Of a DNA stretch of 64,000 nucleotides, positions 1 through 8,875 are shown one piece after another. Position 1 is the stretch's first letter; each line of letters opens with the position of its first letter. This DNA comes from Salinibacterium sp. SWN248 (lineage in GTDB: Bacteria; Actinomycetota; Actinomycetes; Actinomycetales; Microbacteriaceae): NCBI RefSeq assembly GCF_015864575.1, contig NZ_JADYWW010000001.1, positions 806,001-870,000 of the forward strand, given 5' to 3'. A model generated the notes under the pieces. The model searched no databases and was not told the origin of the DNA. It saw only the letters and a program-made list of their open reading frames with translations. Position numbers and translations under genes: made by a program.

Positions 1-347
<347 letters not shown>

Positions 348-349
348 CA

Positions 350-769
350 ATGTTGATTCCGCGTAAGGTCAAGTACCGCAAGCAGCACCACCCCTCCCGT
401 AGCGGCCACGCTACTGGTGGAACCACGGTGTCGTTTGGCGAGTACGGTATTCAGGCTCTGACGCCCGCATACGTTACGAACCGCCAGATTGAGGCAGCTC
501 GTATCGCAATGACGCGTCACATCAAGCGTGGTGGAAAGGTGTGGATCAACATCTACCCCGACCGCCCGCTCACCAAAAAGCCCGCTGAAACCCGCATGGG
601 TTCCGGTAAGGGCTCGCCCGAGTGGTGGGTCGCCAACGTCAAGCCAGGTCGCGTGCTCTTCGAGCTCAGCGGCGTGGACGAGACGACTGCGCGCGAAGCA
701 CTCACTCGTGCAATTCACAAGCTGCCCCTCAAGGCACGCATCATCAAGCGCGAGGAGGGCGACGCATAA
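350..769 (+). CDS. rplP: 50S ribosomal protein L16
   Basis: This 139-residue protein is full length for L16, which sits near the peptidyl-transferase centre and the A-site tRNA elbow. It opens with [17 protein letters not shown], and holds the characteristic [19 protein letters not shown] segment. It follows rpsC by two bases, and its stop shares a base with the rpmC start (TAATG), so the two are translationally coupled. Nothing is unusual in length or motifs. Confidence 0.98.
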   Translation: MLIPRKVKYRKQHHPSRSGHATGGTTVSFGEYGIQALTPAYVTNRQIEAARIAMTRHIKRGGKVWINIYPDRPLTKKPAETRMGSGKGSPEWWVANVKPGRVLFELSGVDETTAREALTRAIHKLPLKARIIKREEGDA

Positions 770-1101
770 TGGCGATCGGATCCAAGGAGCTAGCCCCTGT
801 CGAGCTAGACACTTTTGAAGACGAACGACTCGTTGACGAGCTGAAGAAGTCGAAGGAAGAACTTTTCAACCTTCGTTTCCAGGCCGCAACTGGTCAACTG
901 GAAAGCCACGGACGTATTCGCGCTGTAAAGCGCGACATCTCCCGCATCTACACGGTTATCCGTGAGCGCGAGCTGGGCATCCGTGCAACCCCCGCTGCCG
1001 TCGAGGCTCCCGCTAAGGAGACCAAGAAGCGCAGCACCAAGAAGGCAGACGCCGCGGTTGAGACTGCAGCAGACGCCGCTGACGAGACGAAGGAGGCGTA
1101 G
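769..1101 (+). CDS. rpmC: 50S ribosomal protein L29 with long C-terminal tail
   Basis: The first 75 or so residues carry the L29 core ([20 protein letters not shown], then [20 protein letters not shown]), which lies at the polypeptide exit tunnel near the trigger factor and SRP docking site. The start at 769 overlaps the rplP stop; an upstream in-frame ATG at 622 lies inside rplP and is not credible. The protein is 110 residues, against about 65 for a minimal L29. The excess is a lysine/alanine/glutamate-rich tail ([16 protein letters not shown] and on) of roughly 35 residues. Confidence 0.96.
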   Translation: MAIGSKELAPVELDTFEDERLVDELKKSKEELFNLRFQAATGQLESHGRIRAVKRDISRIYTVIRERELGIRATPAAVEAPAKETKKRSTKKADAAVETAADAADETKEA

Positions 1102-1103
1102 TC

Positions 1104-1403
1104 ATGGCCAAGGTTGAAGACAAGAAGACCGCGGAGACGACCGCCGAGGTCGCTCGTGGGTACCGTAAGACCCGTCGCGGACTGGTTACGAGCGACAAGA
1201 TGGATAAGACCATCGTTGTCATCGTTGAAGACCGCGTAAAGCACCCGTTGTACGGCAAGGTCGTTCGCCGTAACTCCAAGGTGAAGGTTCACGACGAGGC
1301 CAACACGGCCGGCGTCGGTGACTCCGTACTTATCAGCGAGACCCGTCCGCTCAGCGCTACGAAGCGCTGGCGTCTGGTCGAGATCCTCGAAAAGGCTAAG
1401 TAA
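1104..1403 (+). CDS. rpsQ: 30S ribosomal protein S17
   Basis: S17 is a primary 16S rRNA-binding OB-fold protein. The recognisable stretch [19 protein letters not shown] leads into the [11 protein letters not shown] and HDEAN segments and the closing [14 protein letters not shown]. At 99 residues it has a short N-terminal extension ([12 protein letters not shown]). Two bases separate it from rpmC, and its stop overlaps the rplN start by one base, as expected within the operon. Confidence 0.97.
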   Translation: MAKVEDKKTAETTAEVARGYRKTRRGLVTSDKMDKTIVVIVEDRVKHPLYGKVVRRNSKVKVHDEANTAGVGDSVLISETRPLSATKRWRLVEILEKAK

Positions 1404-1774
1404 TGCTTCAGCAGGAATCCCGAGTAAAGGTTGCCGATAACACCGGCGCCAAGGAGCTCCTCACGATTCGCGTTCTCGGTGGCTCAGGCCGTCGTTACGC
1501 AGGTCTCGGCGATGTCATCGTGGCAACCGTCAAAGACGCGATTCCTGGCGGAAACGTCAAGAAGGGTGAGGTCGTCAAGGCCGTCATCGTTCGCGTTATC
1601 AAGCAGACTCGTCGTCCAGACGGCTCATACATCAAGTTCGATGAGAACGCGGCTGTAATCCTCAAGTCCGATGGCGGAGACCCCCGTGGTACCCGCATCT
1701 TCGGGCCGGTTGGCCGCGAACTTCGTGACAAGAAGTTCATGAAGATCATCTCGCTCGCACCGGAGGTGCTGTAG
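1403..1774 (+). CDS. rplN: 50S ribosomal protein L14
   Basis: The 123-residue protein begins [19 protein letters not shown] and shows the L14 signature around [21 protein letters not shown], ending with a conserved SLAPEVL. L14 contacts the 30S subunit and is the docking site of the silencing factor RsfS. The start codon overlaps the rpsQ stop (TAATG). Length and motifs are standard. Confidence 0.98.
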   Translation: MLQQESRVKVADNTGAKELLTIRVLGGSGRRYAGLGDVIVATVKDAIPGGNVKKGEVVKAVIVRVIKQTRRPDGSYIKFDENAAVILKSDGGDPRGTRIFGPVGRELRDKKFMKIISLAPEVL

Positions 1775-1776
1775 AT

Positions 1777-2208
1777 ATGGCAAAGATTCGCAAGGGTGAC
1801 CTCGTACAGGTCATCAGCGGCCCGACCGAAGAGCGTGGCGGAAGCCGCGGCAAGCAGGGTCGCGTAATCAGTGTTATCGCTGGAAAAGACCGCATTGTCG
1901 TGGAGGGTGTCAACTTCGTCACCAAGCACGTCAAGGTTGGCCAGACTCAGCGTGGAACCAAGACCGGTGGCATCGAGACGATGGAGGCATCAATTCACGT
2001 GTCGAACGTCGCCCTCGTTGACCCCGAGACCAAGCTCCCGGCTCGTGTTGGCTTTACCGTCGGCACCGATGACCGTGGCAAGACCACGCGCGAGCGCTTC
2101 TTCAAGAAGTCGCGCCGCGTAGAGACCAAGAAGTCAAAGGCAGCTAAGGCTGAGCCCAAGGCTTCGAAGAAGGATGCCGAGAAGGCAACCGAGAAGGACG
2201 CAGACTAA
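1777..2208 (+). CDS. rplX: 50S ribosomal protein L24 with charged tail
   Basis: An N-terminal KOW motif ([21 protein letters not shown]) identifies L24, an assembly initiator of the large subunit located by the exit tunnel. The protein is 143 residues, roughly 40 more than typical; the extra length is a lysine/alanine/glutamate tail ([18 protein letters not shown]). Two bases separate it from rplN, and its TAATG stop overlaps the rplE start. Confidence 0.97.
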   Translation: MAKIRKGDLVQVISGPTEERGGSRGKQGRVISVIAGKDRIVVEGVNFVTKHVKVGQTQRGTKTGGIETMEASIHVSNVALVDPETKLPARVGFTVGTDDRGKTTRERFFKKSRRVETKKSKAAKAEPKASKKDAEKATEKDAD

Positions 2209-2798
2209 TGACGACGACTGCACCTGCTGCTGGCAAAATCCAGCCGCGCCTCAAGCAGAAGTACCGCGATGAACTTGCGGCTCAGCTCAAGAAGGATCTT
2301 GGACTCACCAATGTCCACCAGGTTCCGGGGATCGTTAAGGTCGTCGTCAACACTGGTGTTGGTGAAGCTGCTCGCGACGGAAAGATCATCGATGGGGCCG
2401 TCAAGGACCTCACCGCGATCACCGGTCAGAAGCCGTACGTAACTAGCGCTCGCAAGTCGATCGCTCAGTTCAAGCTTCGTGAGGGACAGCCCATTGGCGC
2501 ACACGTTACCCTCCGTGGTGACCGCGCTTGGGAGTTCCTCGACCGTCTGATCACGCTGGCGCTTCCGCGTATCCGTGACTTCCGCGGTCTGTCGGACAAG
2601 CAGTTCGATGGCAACGGTAACTACACCTTCGGCCTCACGGAACAGTCCATGTTCCACGAGATCGACCAGGACAAGATTGACCGCGTTCGTGGTTTCGATA
2701 TCACTATCGTCACCACCGGTAAGAACAACGAAGAAGGTCGCGCCTTGCTTAAGGCTCTGGGCTTCCCCTTCCGCACCGCTGAGAACGCATCTAACTAA
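2208..2798 (+). CDS. rplE: 50S ribosomal protein L5
   Basis: The 196-residue protein carries L5 landmarks: [16 protein letters not shown] near the start, [33 protein letters not shown] and the closing [23 protein letters not shown]5 binds 5S rRNA and helps form the central protuberance. The 73 bases that follow, before rpsH, contain no zinc-ribbon S14 gene (rpsN), which occupies that slot in many other bacteria; an S14 must be encoded elsewhere. Confidence 0.98.
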   Translation: MTTTAPAAGKIQPRLKQKYRDELAAQLKKDLGLTNVHQVPGIVKVVVNTGVGEAARDGKIIDGAVKDLTAITGQKPYVTSARKSIAQFKLREGQPIGAHVTLRGDRAWEFLDRLITLALPRIRDFRGLSDKQFDGNGNYTFGLTEQSMFHEIDQDKIDRVRGFDITIVTTGKNNEEGRALLKALGFPFRTAENASN

Positions 2799-2871
2799 CC
2801 AAGTAACACCGATCGACCAGGTCGGCCTTCGTGTAACGGATGCCGAAACCAGTTGAGACAGGAAACACATA

Positions 2872-3270
2872 ATGACAATGACAGATCCGGTCGCTGACAT
2901 GCTGACCAGACTGCGCAACGCCAATTCGGCGCACCACGACAGCGTTTCAATGCCTAACAGCAAGCTGAAGTCGCGCCTGGCTGAAATGCTCAAGGCTGAG
3001 GGATACATCCTCAGCTGGAGCACCGAGGACGCTCGCGTGGGCCAGACTCTCACGATCGAACTCAAGTACAGTCCCACTCGCGAGCGTTCCATCAAGGGAA
3101 TCAAGCGCGTCTCGAAGCCTGGTCTTCGTGTCTACGCTCGCTCGACCGAAATCCCCAAGGTTCTTGGCGGACTCGGTGTGGCTATTTTGTCCACCTCCTC
3201 CGGTCTTCTGACCGACAAAGAGGCGACTCAGAAGGGCGTAGGTGGGGAAGTCCTCGCCTACGTGTGGTAA
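2872..3270 (+). CDS. rpsH: 30S ribosomal protein S8
   Basis: At 132 residues this is a standard S8 ([16 protein letters not shown] at the start, [12 protein letters not shown] near the end, closing with GEVLAYVW). S8 binds the central domain of 16S rRNA, and in enterobacteria it also represses the spc operon by binding mRNA; I cannot show the repressor site here. An AGGAAACACATA leader gives the ribosome-binding site. It is separated from rplE by 73 bases, the longest gap within the spc genes. Confidence 0.97.
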   Translation: MTMTDPVADMLTRLRNANSAHHDSVSMPNSKLKSRLAEMLKAEGYILSWSTEDARVGQTLTIELKYSPTRERSIKGIKRVSKPGLRVYARSTEIPKVLGGLGVAILSTSSGLLTDKEATQKGVGGEVLAYVW

Positions 3271-3276
3271 CCCAAA

Positions 3277-3813
3277 ATGTCACGTATCGGAAGACTTCCT
3301 ATTGATGTCCCCGCTGGTGTCACACTCACCATCAACGGCCAGGACGTCACTGTAAAGGGCCCGAAGGGTGAGCTTGCGCTCACCGTCAAGGCACCTATCG
3401 CTGTAGCACTCGAAGAGGGTCAGGTTCTCGTAACCCGTCCCGACGACGAGCGCGAATCGCGTTCACTGCACGGCTTGACTCGTACACTCATCGCTAACCA
3501 GATCATCGGTGTTACCGATGGTTACACCAAGGGCCTTGAGGTCGTTGGTACTGGTTACCGTGTCACCGCAAAGGGCAGCTCAATTGAGTTTGCTCTCGGG
3601 TACTCGCACTCGATCACCGTTGACCCGCCCGCAGGCATCAGCTTCGCGGTCGAGGGCAATAACAAACTAGTTGTCAGCGGCATCGACAAGCAGGCGGTTG
3701 GCGAAGTAGCAGCCAACATTCGTAAATTGCGCAAGCCAGAGCCCTACAAGGGCAAGGGTGTGCGCTACGCCGGCGAAGTTGTTCGTCGCAAGGCCGGAAA
3801 GAGTGGTAAGTAG
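3277..3813 (+). CDS. rplF: 50S ribosomal protein L6
   Basis: The 178-residue protein starts [17 protein letters not shown] and contains the C-terminal L6 signature [16 protein letters not shown]6 lies near the GTPase-associated centre close to the sarcin-ricin loop. It is six bases downstream of rpsH and two bases upstream of rplR. Length is typical. Confidence 0.98.
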   Translation: MSRIGRLPIDVPAGVTLTINGQDVTVKGPKGELALTVKAPIAVALEEGQVLVTRPDDERESRSLHGLTRTLIANQIIGVTDGYTKGLEVVGTGYRVTAKGSSIEFALGYSHSITVDPPAGISFAVEGNNKLVVSGIDKQAVGEVAANIRKLRKPEPYKGKGVRYAGEVVRRKAGKSGK

Positions 3814-3815
3814 AC

Positions 3816-4187
3816 ATGGCTCTCGGAACCAGAGGTAAGAGCAAGTCGGCCGCTAAGGGCCGCCGTCACGCACGTCTCCGCAAGAAGGTTGTGGGCACCG
3901 AGGTGCGCCCCCGTCTCGTGGTTACGCGCTCAGCGCGTCACGTATTCGTCCAGGTTGTTGATGACTCGAAGGGCGTTACCGTCGCTTCTGCATCGACCAT
4001 GGAGTCGGACATGCGTACGTTCGATGGAGACAAGACCGCCAAGGCACGCAAGATCGGCGAAATGGTCGCCGAGCGCGCGAAGCAGGCCGGTGTTGAGGCC
4101 GTCGTATTTGATCGTGGTGGAAGCCGTTACGCAGGTCGCGTTGCAGCTATCGCCGACGGAGCGCGAGAGGGTGGATTGAACCTGTGA
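3816..4187 (+). CDS. rplR: 50S ribosomal protein L18
   Basis: This 123-residue L18 has the basic N-terminus ([20 protein letters not shown]), the [17 protein letters not shown] strand and the C-terminal [21 protein letters not shown] signature that binds 5S rRNA. Its last four bases overlap the rpsE start (GTGA type overlap), consistent with coupled translation. Confidence 0.97.
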   Translation: MALGTRGKSKSAAKGRRHARLRKKVVGTEVRPRLVVTRSARHVFVQVVDDSKGVTVASASTMESDMRTFDGDKTAKARKIGEMVAERAKQAGVEAVVFDRGGSRYAGRVAAIADGAREGGLNL

Positions 4188-4909
4188 GCGACAACGTGGA
4201 CAACAAGACAACAAACAAGGAGCAGGCCGTGGCCGCTGAGGCGACTAGCGCCATCTCCGTACCCGAGGTCGTCGTAGACGCCCCCGCGACCGACGTAACG
4301 AGCGAGCCCCGCGAGGCTCGTCGTGGCGGCCGTGAGCGTGGACCCGACCGTGGTGGCCGTGGTGGTAACAACAGCCGCGACAACGACAAGAACCAGTTCC
4401 TGGAGCGCGTCGTCACCATCAACCGTGTATCGAAGGTCGTCAAGGGTGGTCGTCGCTTTAGCTTCACCGCTCTCGTCGTCGTCGGTGACGGTAACGGAAT
4501 GGTTGGAGTCGGATACGGCAAGGCTCGTGAGGTTCCTCTCGCGATCTCCAAGGGTGTCGAAGAGGCGAAGAAGAACTTCTTCCGCGTTCCTCGCGTCGGC
4601 GCTACTATCCCTCACTCGGTCCAGGGCGAGGCAGCTGCAGGTGTAGTCCTGCTGCGTCCCGCATCCGCTGGTACCGGTGTTATCGCTGGTGGACCCGTTC
4701 GCGCCGTACTCGAGTGCGCCGGTATCCACGATGTACTGAGCAAGTCGCTCGGTTCCTCGAACACGATCAACATCGTTCACGCAACGGTTGAGGCACTCAA
4801 GCAGCTCGAAGAGCCGCGTTCGGTTGCCGCTCGTCGTGGGCTCGATGCAGAACACGTTATCCCGGCTCGCTTGCTGCGCGCCGAGGCTGAAGCTAAGGCA
4901 GGTGTCTGA
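4184..4909 (+). CDS. rpsE: 30S ribosomal protein S5 with long N-terminal extension
   Basis: S5 supports decoding accuracy and mRNA unwinding at the 30S entry site. Its core begins near residue 70 ([19 protein letters not shown]) and includes [15 protein letters not shown] and [13 protein letters not shown]. The protein is 241 residues, about 75 more than E. coli S5. Nearly all the extra length is an N-terminal low-complexity part: acidic/alanine first, then an [15 protein letters not shown] run resembling RGG-type RNA-binding segments. The GTG start overlaps rplR; the stop overlaps the rpmD start (TGATG). Confidence 0.96.
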   Translation: MSDNVDNKTTNKEQAVAAEATSAISVPEVVVDAPATDVTSEPREARRGGRERGPDRGGRGGNNSRDNDKNQFLERVVTINRVSKVVKGGRRFSFTALVVVGDGNGMVGVGYGKAREVPLAISKGVEEAKKNFFRVPRVGATIPHSVQGEAAAGVVLLRPASAGTGVIAGGPVRAVLECAGIHDVLSKSLGSSNTINIVHATVEALKQLEEPRSVAARRGLDAEHVIPARLLRAEAEAKAGV

Positions 4910-5094
4910 TGGCTGGTCGCCTGAAGGTAACCCAGATCAAGTCCAAAATTAGTGAGAAGCAGAACCAACGCGACACGCTGCGCAGCCTTGGGCTCAAGCG
5001 CATCGGTTCCGTGGTTGTGCGCGAGGACAACTCGCAGAACCGTGGTTACGTCAACACGGTTGCTCACCTTGTCAAGGTCGAGGAGATTGACTAA
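4909..5094 (+). CDS. rpmD: 50S ribosomal protein L30
   Basis: A 61-residue L30 with the family features [20 protein letters not shown] and [14 protein letters not shown]. Its start overlaps the rpsE stop and its stop overlaps the rplO start (TAATG), so rpsE-rpmD-rplO are read without gaps. Confidence 0.97.
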   Translation: MAGRLKVTQIKSKISEKQNQRDTLRSLGLKRIGSVVVREDNSQNRGYVNTVAHLVKVEEID

Positions 5095-5726
5095 TGGCTG
5101 ACGAGAAAGAAACCCCAAAGAAGGCCGCAGCTGCGAAAGCGCCTGCTGCCAAGAAGGCTGCTCCTGCAAAGGCCGCAGCTGACAAGGCTCCTGCTGCGAA
5201 GGCATCCGCCACGAAGGCTCCTGCGAAGTCGACCGCTGCTAAGGCGTCGACCACCACGAAGTCCTCGAGCGATGATGTTGCAAGCCGCCCGCAGGTTCTG
5301 AAAATGCACCACCTCCGTCCCGCTGCCGGTGCTAAGAAAGACCGCATGCGTGTTGGCCGTGGTGAAGGCTCCAAGGGTAAGACCGCGGGCCGTGGAACCA
5401 AGGGAACCAAGGCGCGTTACAACATGCGCGTTGGTTTCGAAGGTGGAAACATCAACTTCGTAATGCGTGCGCCTAAACTGCGCGGATTCAAGAACCCGTT
5501 CCGCGTTGAGTACCAGGTTGTAAACCTCGAAAAGCTCGCGGAACTCTACCCCAAGGGAGGCGACGTAACCGTTGCTGACCTCGTGTCCAAGGGCGCGGTT
5601 CGCAAGAACGAAAAGGTCAAGGTTCTTGGTCAGGGTGATATTACGGTTAAGCTGAACGTTGTAGTTGACAAGGTCTCCGGCTCTGCCGAGCAGAAGATCG
5701 TTGCGGCCGGCGGTTCGGTTCAGTAA
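5094..5726 (+). CDS. rplO: 50S ribosomal protein L15 with Ala/Lys-rich N-terminal extension
   Basis: The L15 core begins near residue 68 ([19 protein letters not shown]) and contains the glycine-rich [20 protein letters not shown] segment that penetrates 23S rRNA. Ahead of it lie about 65 residues built from [18 protein letters not shown]-like units, making the protein 210 residues against about 145 for a minimal L15. The start at 5094 directly overlaps the rpmD stop, and the extension stays in frame with coding-like composition, so it is probably translated; an internal start near codon 70 is possible but has no clear ribosome-binding site. Confidence 0.95.
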   Translation: MADEKETPKKAAAAKAPAAKKAAPAKAAADKAPAAKASATKAPAKSTAAKASTTTKSSSDDVASRPQVLKMHHLRPAAGAKKDRMRVGRGEGSKGKTAGRGTKGTKARYNMRVGFEGGNINFVMRAPKLRGFKNPFRVEYQVVNLEKLAELYPKGGDVTVADLVSKGAVRKNEKVKVLGQGDITVKLNVVVDKVSGSAEQKIVAAGGSVQ

Positions 5727-5787
5727 CTGTCACTACGACAAACGTTAGTGTCGCGTTCGTCACACCGGTGACAAACGCAGGCAGGTT

Positions 5788-5820
5788 GAGTGGGGAATCC
5801 CGCATTGGGATTCCCCACTC
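5788..5820 (+). terminator. 14-bp perfect hairpin between rplO and secY
   Basis: The arms 5788-5801 and 5807-5820 are perfectly complementary, with a five-base loop (GCATT). No T-run follows, so a classical intrinsic terminator is incomplete. It may attenuate read-through from the ribosomal genes into secY, or protect the 3' end of the upstream message after processing. Confidence 0.55.
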
Positions 5821-5851
5821 GCCCGTAGTACATAGATAAATCGGAGGCCTT

Positions 5852-7174
5852 GTGTTTAAAGCTGTCGCGCGGATAATCCGCACGCCTGACCTTCGCAGGA
5901 AGATCGGGTTCACGCTAGGCATCATTGCGCTGTTTAGACTTGGCTCCTTCATCCCCGCGCCGTTCGTTGACTTTGGTAACGTCCAGGCCTGTCTCGCAGC
6001 TAATGCTTCGAGTGGCGGATTGTATGACCTCATCAACCTCTTCAGTGGTGGGGCGCTCCTTCAACTTTCCGTATTTGCACTCGGAATCATGCCGTACATC
6101 ACGGCGTCGATCATCGTGCAACTACTTCGTGTGGTCATCCCACACTTCGAAACTCTTCACAAAGAGGGCCAGTCTGGCCAGGCAACGCTGACTCAGTACA
6201 CGCGTTACCTCACGATCGCTCTCGCGATCCTCCAGTCCACGACGCTGATCACGGTTGCGCGAAGCGGCGCACTGTTCCAGTCGGCTGGTACTCCAGAATG
6301 TAGCCAGCTCATCACAAACGATGCGTGGTACGCGATCTTGCTCATGGTGATCACCATGACCGCCGGAACCGGCCTCATCATGTGGATGGGTGAACTGGTC
6401 ACCGAGCGCGGTATCGGTAACGGTATGTCGCTGTTGATCTTCACTTCGATCGCTGCAACCTTCCCGAGCGCGCTCTGGGGCATCTACGTAGCCAGCGGAA
6501 TCGAGACGTTCGTTCTTGTGCTGCTCATGGGCATCCTCATTATGGCTGCCGTTGTATTCGTTGAGCAGTCGCAACGACGCATCCCCGTGCAGTATGCAAA
6601 ACGCATGGTCGGTCGTCGCACCTACGGCGGCAACAACACCTACATCCCGATCAAGGTCAACATGGCAGGCGTGATCCCCGTGATCTTCGCTTCGTCGCTG
6701 TTGTACCTCCCCGCCTTGATCGCGCAGTTCAACCAGCCACAAGCTGGCGAAACTTCTTCAGCGTGGGTTGTCTGGGTCCAGAACAACTTGGTCTCCGGCG
6801 ATAGCCCGATCTACATGATCGGTTACTTCCTGCTCATCGTGGGCTTCACCTACTTCTATGTAGCGATTACCTTCAACCCTGAAGAAGTCGCTGACAACAT
6901 GAAGAAGTACGGCGGCTTCATTCCTGGTATCCGTGCCGGTCGACCGACCGCAGAGTACCTCGACTACGTCCTGACTCGCGTCACTTTGCCTGGTTCTTTG
7001 TACCTTGGCCTTGTGGCAATGATCCCGCTGATTGCGTTCGTAGTCATCGGGGCCAACCAGAATTTCCCATTCGGCGGAGCTAGCATCCTGATTATCGTTG
7101 GTGTCGGTCTTGAGACCGTCAAGCAGATCGATTCACAGTTGCAGCAGCGCCATTACGAAGGTTTGTTGCGTTGA
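5852..7174 (+). CDS. secY: Preprotein translocase subunit SecY
   Basis: SecY is the membrane channel through which secretory proteins pass with SecE, SecG and SecA. The 440-residue protein shows ten hydrophobic segments, the N-terminal RTPDLRRKIGFTLGII, the plug-region VDFGNVQACLA, the GIGNGMSLLIF loop and a conserved R-rich cytosolic loop (QRRIPVQYAKRMVGRR). A GTG start at 5852 follows a GGAGG-like site. Four bases overlap the adk start, which ties translation of the two genes. Confidence 0.97.
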   Translation: MFKAVARIIRTPDLRRKIGFTLGIIALFRLGSFIPAPFVDFGNVQACLAANASSGGLYDLINLFSGGALLQLSVFALGIMPYITASIIVQLLRVVIPHFETLHKEGQSGQATLTQYTRYLTIALAILQSTTLITVARSGALFQSAGTPECSQLITNDAWYAILLMVITMTAGTGLIMWMGELVTERGIGNGMSLLIFTSIAATFPSALWGIYVASGIETFVLVLLMGILIMAAVVFVEQSQRRIPVQYAKRMVGRRTYGGNNTYIPIKVNMAGVIPVIFASSLLYLPALIAQFNQPQAGETSSAWVVWVQNNLVSGDSPIYMIGYFLLIVGFTYFYVAITFNPEEVADNMKKYGGFIPGIRAGRPTAEYLDYVLTRVTLPGSLYLGLVAMIPLIAFVVIGANQNFPFGGASILIIVGVGLETVKQIDSQLQQRHYEGLLR

Positions 7175-7770
7175 CACGACTTCTCTTGATTGGTCCCCCT
7201 GGTGCTGGAAAAGGCACTCAGGCTGCTCGTCTTGCCGAGATCTACGGCGTTCCTGCAATTTCGACCGGTGACATTTTTCGCAGCAATGTGAAGAATGGCA
7301 CCGAACTCGGGAACAAAGCCAAAGCATTCATGGATGCCGGCGACAATGTTCCCGACTCGCTCACGAACGCACTGATTCGCGATCGTCTCGAGGAGCAGGA
7401 TGCCAAGCAGGGCTTCTTGCTCGACGGTTACCCTCGCACGACTGATCAGGTCCGTGAGCTTGACGAATTCTTGGCGACCCACGGTGCCGCGCTCGATGTC
7501 GTCGTTGAGCTCGAGGCAGACCCTGACGTTGTTGTGGGGCGTCTTCGCAAGCGTGCTCTCGAACAGGGCCGCAGCGACGATACCGAAGAGGTAGTTCGTC
7601 ATCGCCTCGAGGTGTACAGCGAGCAGACAGCTCCGCTCGTGAAGGTCTATGCAGACCGCGGCGTGCTCGTAACGATCGATGCTCTCGGTGAAATCGACGC
7701 GGTTACCGCGCGAATCACTGAGGGTCTGTTCGATCGCGGCATCTCTGCCACTGATGCGGGTTCTCGCTAG
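7171..7770 (+). CDS. adk: Adenylate kinase
   Basis: The enzyme interconverts ATP plus AMP with two ADP. The 199-residue protein has the P-loop GPPGAGKGTQ at residues 8-17, an AMP-binding STGDIFR, LDGYPRT and the DDTEEVVRHRLEVY segment. It is a short-lid form, as usual in Actinobacteria. A TTG start overlaps the secY stop. In most actinobacteria methionine aminopeptidase (map) and infA follow adk; here map is absent and an unrelated membrane protein follows. Confidence 0.96.
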   Translation: MTRLLLIGPPGAGKGTQAARLAEIYGVPAISTGDIFRSNVKNGTELGNKAKAFMDAGDNVPDSLTNALIRDRLEEQDAKQGFLLDGYPRTTDQVRELDEFLATHGAALDVVVELEADPDVVVGRLRKRALEQGRSDDTEEVVRHRLEVYSEQTAPLVKVYADRGVLVTIDALGEIDAVTARITEGLFDRGISATDAGSR

Positions 7771-7852
7771 AACTTTGATCGGTGGCTAGCGCCACTAGCA
7801 GCTCTGGCTGCGCTGTGCGTTGTTACCCACCCCGACAACAAGGGGCTTGTGG

Positions 7853-8860
7853 ATGTCGAACGATGTGTCGAACTCTCAGCAGGATCCTGAGCCTCTAAGT
7901 TCGCATGCCGTAGAGCCTGCGCCTGATGCCGCTACGGTCACTGATGCCGCTACAGTCGCGGATGTCCCTGGACAGCCGTCTCGGCGTCGCGGGCTCATCA
8001 TCACCGTCGTTGTTCTTGCCCTCGCGTTCGTGGCCGCAGCCGTACTGTTCGTGCTTACCTTTGTTCGCCTTGAACAGGCTAGAGAAGCGATCGAGCAGAA
8101 GGATCGTGAGATCGAAGAGCAAATCGAACTCATCGATGAAAAGCAAACCTTCGGTCTCGCAATGGACGGCCTCATGGCGGTCGTCGCCGAGTTCGAAGGC
8201 GTGCGTGTGGGGGGAGTGGTGAACCTCGACCGCTATGAGGGTTGGGCGCAGCAGACTTGGAAAGACAGGTGGGATGCGCAGGAAGTGCGCGAGGATTCCC
8301 TCCGTGTCGAAGAGGCAACCGTGGCACTCCAAGAGACGCTTGCTGCCGCCGCCACAAACCTCGCCACTAATTCAACCGGCACGACTATGGAATCGGTTAC
8401 TGATTCCTTGGGTCGCGGTTTCGCTCTCTCTGCTGTCGATGACGCGGACGCGTTGTGTGGGCAGGACGTTGCGGGGTGCGTGACCTCTGATGACCCCTAT
8501 ACGGCGCACTACGATGCGCAGTCCGACCAGCAGCCGTATATGAACACGTGGCAGCGCACAGGGCTCGCCTATCACGAGTACGCCCACGTGTTGCAGTTCA
8601 CAAACTTCGACGAGACAGAGAAGGCTGTGGAAGCCTTCGTTGCGAATGCAACCGTGGATGCGCCGAAGTACGAGATCATGGCCGACTGCTTTGCTCTCAC
8701 TTATCTCGACGGCTGGGCGGTCGAGCAAACCGTATGGGTGAGCGAGTATGAGTATTGGGAGCTCGGCGGCTACGGGTATACCTGCAACGCCTCACAAAAG
8801 CAGACTATTCGTGACTGGTACGCGGCGATCGCTTTCGCGCCCCGCACTATCTCGCAGTAG
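7853..8860 (+). CDS. Membrane-anchored putative zinc metallopeptidase, HExxH type
   Basis: A 335-residue protein with no close family that I can name. Residues 1-43 are polar and alanine/proline rich; 46-71 form one transmembrane helix after SRRR; 72-98 are a charged coiled coil. The rest would be extracytoplasmic. HEYAH at 241-245 fits the HExxH zinc signature, and EIMADCFAL at 274-282 resembles the downstream ExxAD(C) ligand motif of neutral zinc metallopeptidases (compare E.QADC in PF04228). The ATG at 7853 is preferred over upstream starts because AGGGG lies eight bases before it. Cysteines at 202, 209, 279 and 311 could form disulfides. Catalysis is inferred, not shown. Confidence 0.6.
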   Translation: MSNDVSNSQQDPEPLSSHAVEPAPDAATVTDAATVADVPGQPSRRRGLIITVVVLALAFVAAAVLFVLTFVRLEQAREAIEQKDREIEEQIELIDEKQTFGLAMDGLMAVVAEFEGVRVGGVVNLDRYEGWAQQTWKDRWDAQEVREDSLRVEEATVALQETLAAAATNLATNSTGTTMESVTDSLGRGFALSAVDDADALCGQDVAGCVTSDDPYTAHYDAQSDQQPYMNTWQRTGLAYHEYAHVLQFTNFDETEKAVEAFVANATVDAPKYEIMADCFALTYLDGWAVEQTVWVSEYEYWELGGYGYTCNASQKQTIRDWYAAIAFAPRTISQ

Positions 8861-8875
8861 CCCGCTTGCCGCGTG

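Noticed and set aside
769-5094. TAATG/TGATG overlaps examined as programmed frameshift sites
   Set aside because: They are ordinary stop-start overlaps for coupled translation; each gene is complete in its own frame and there is no slippery sequence with structure.
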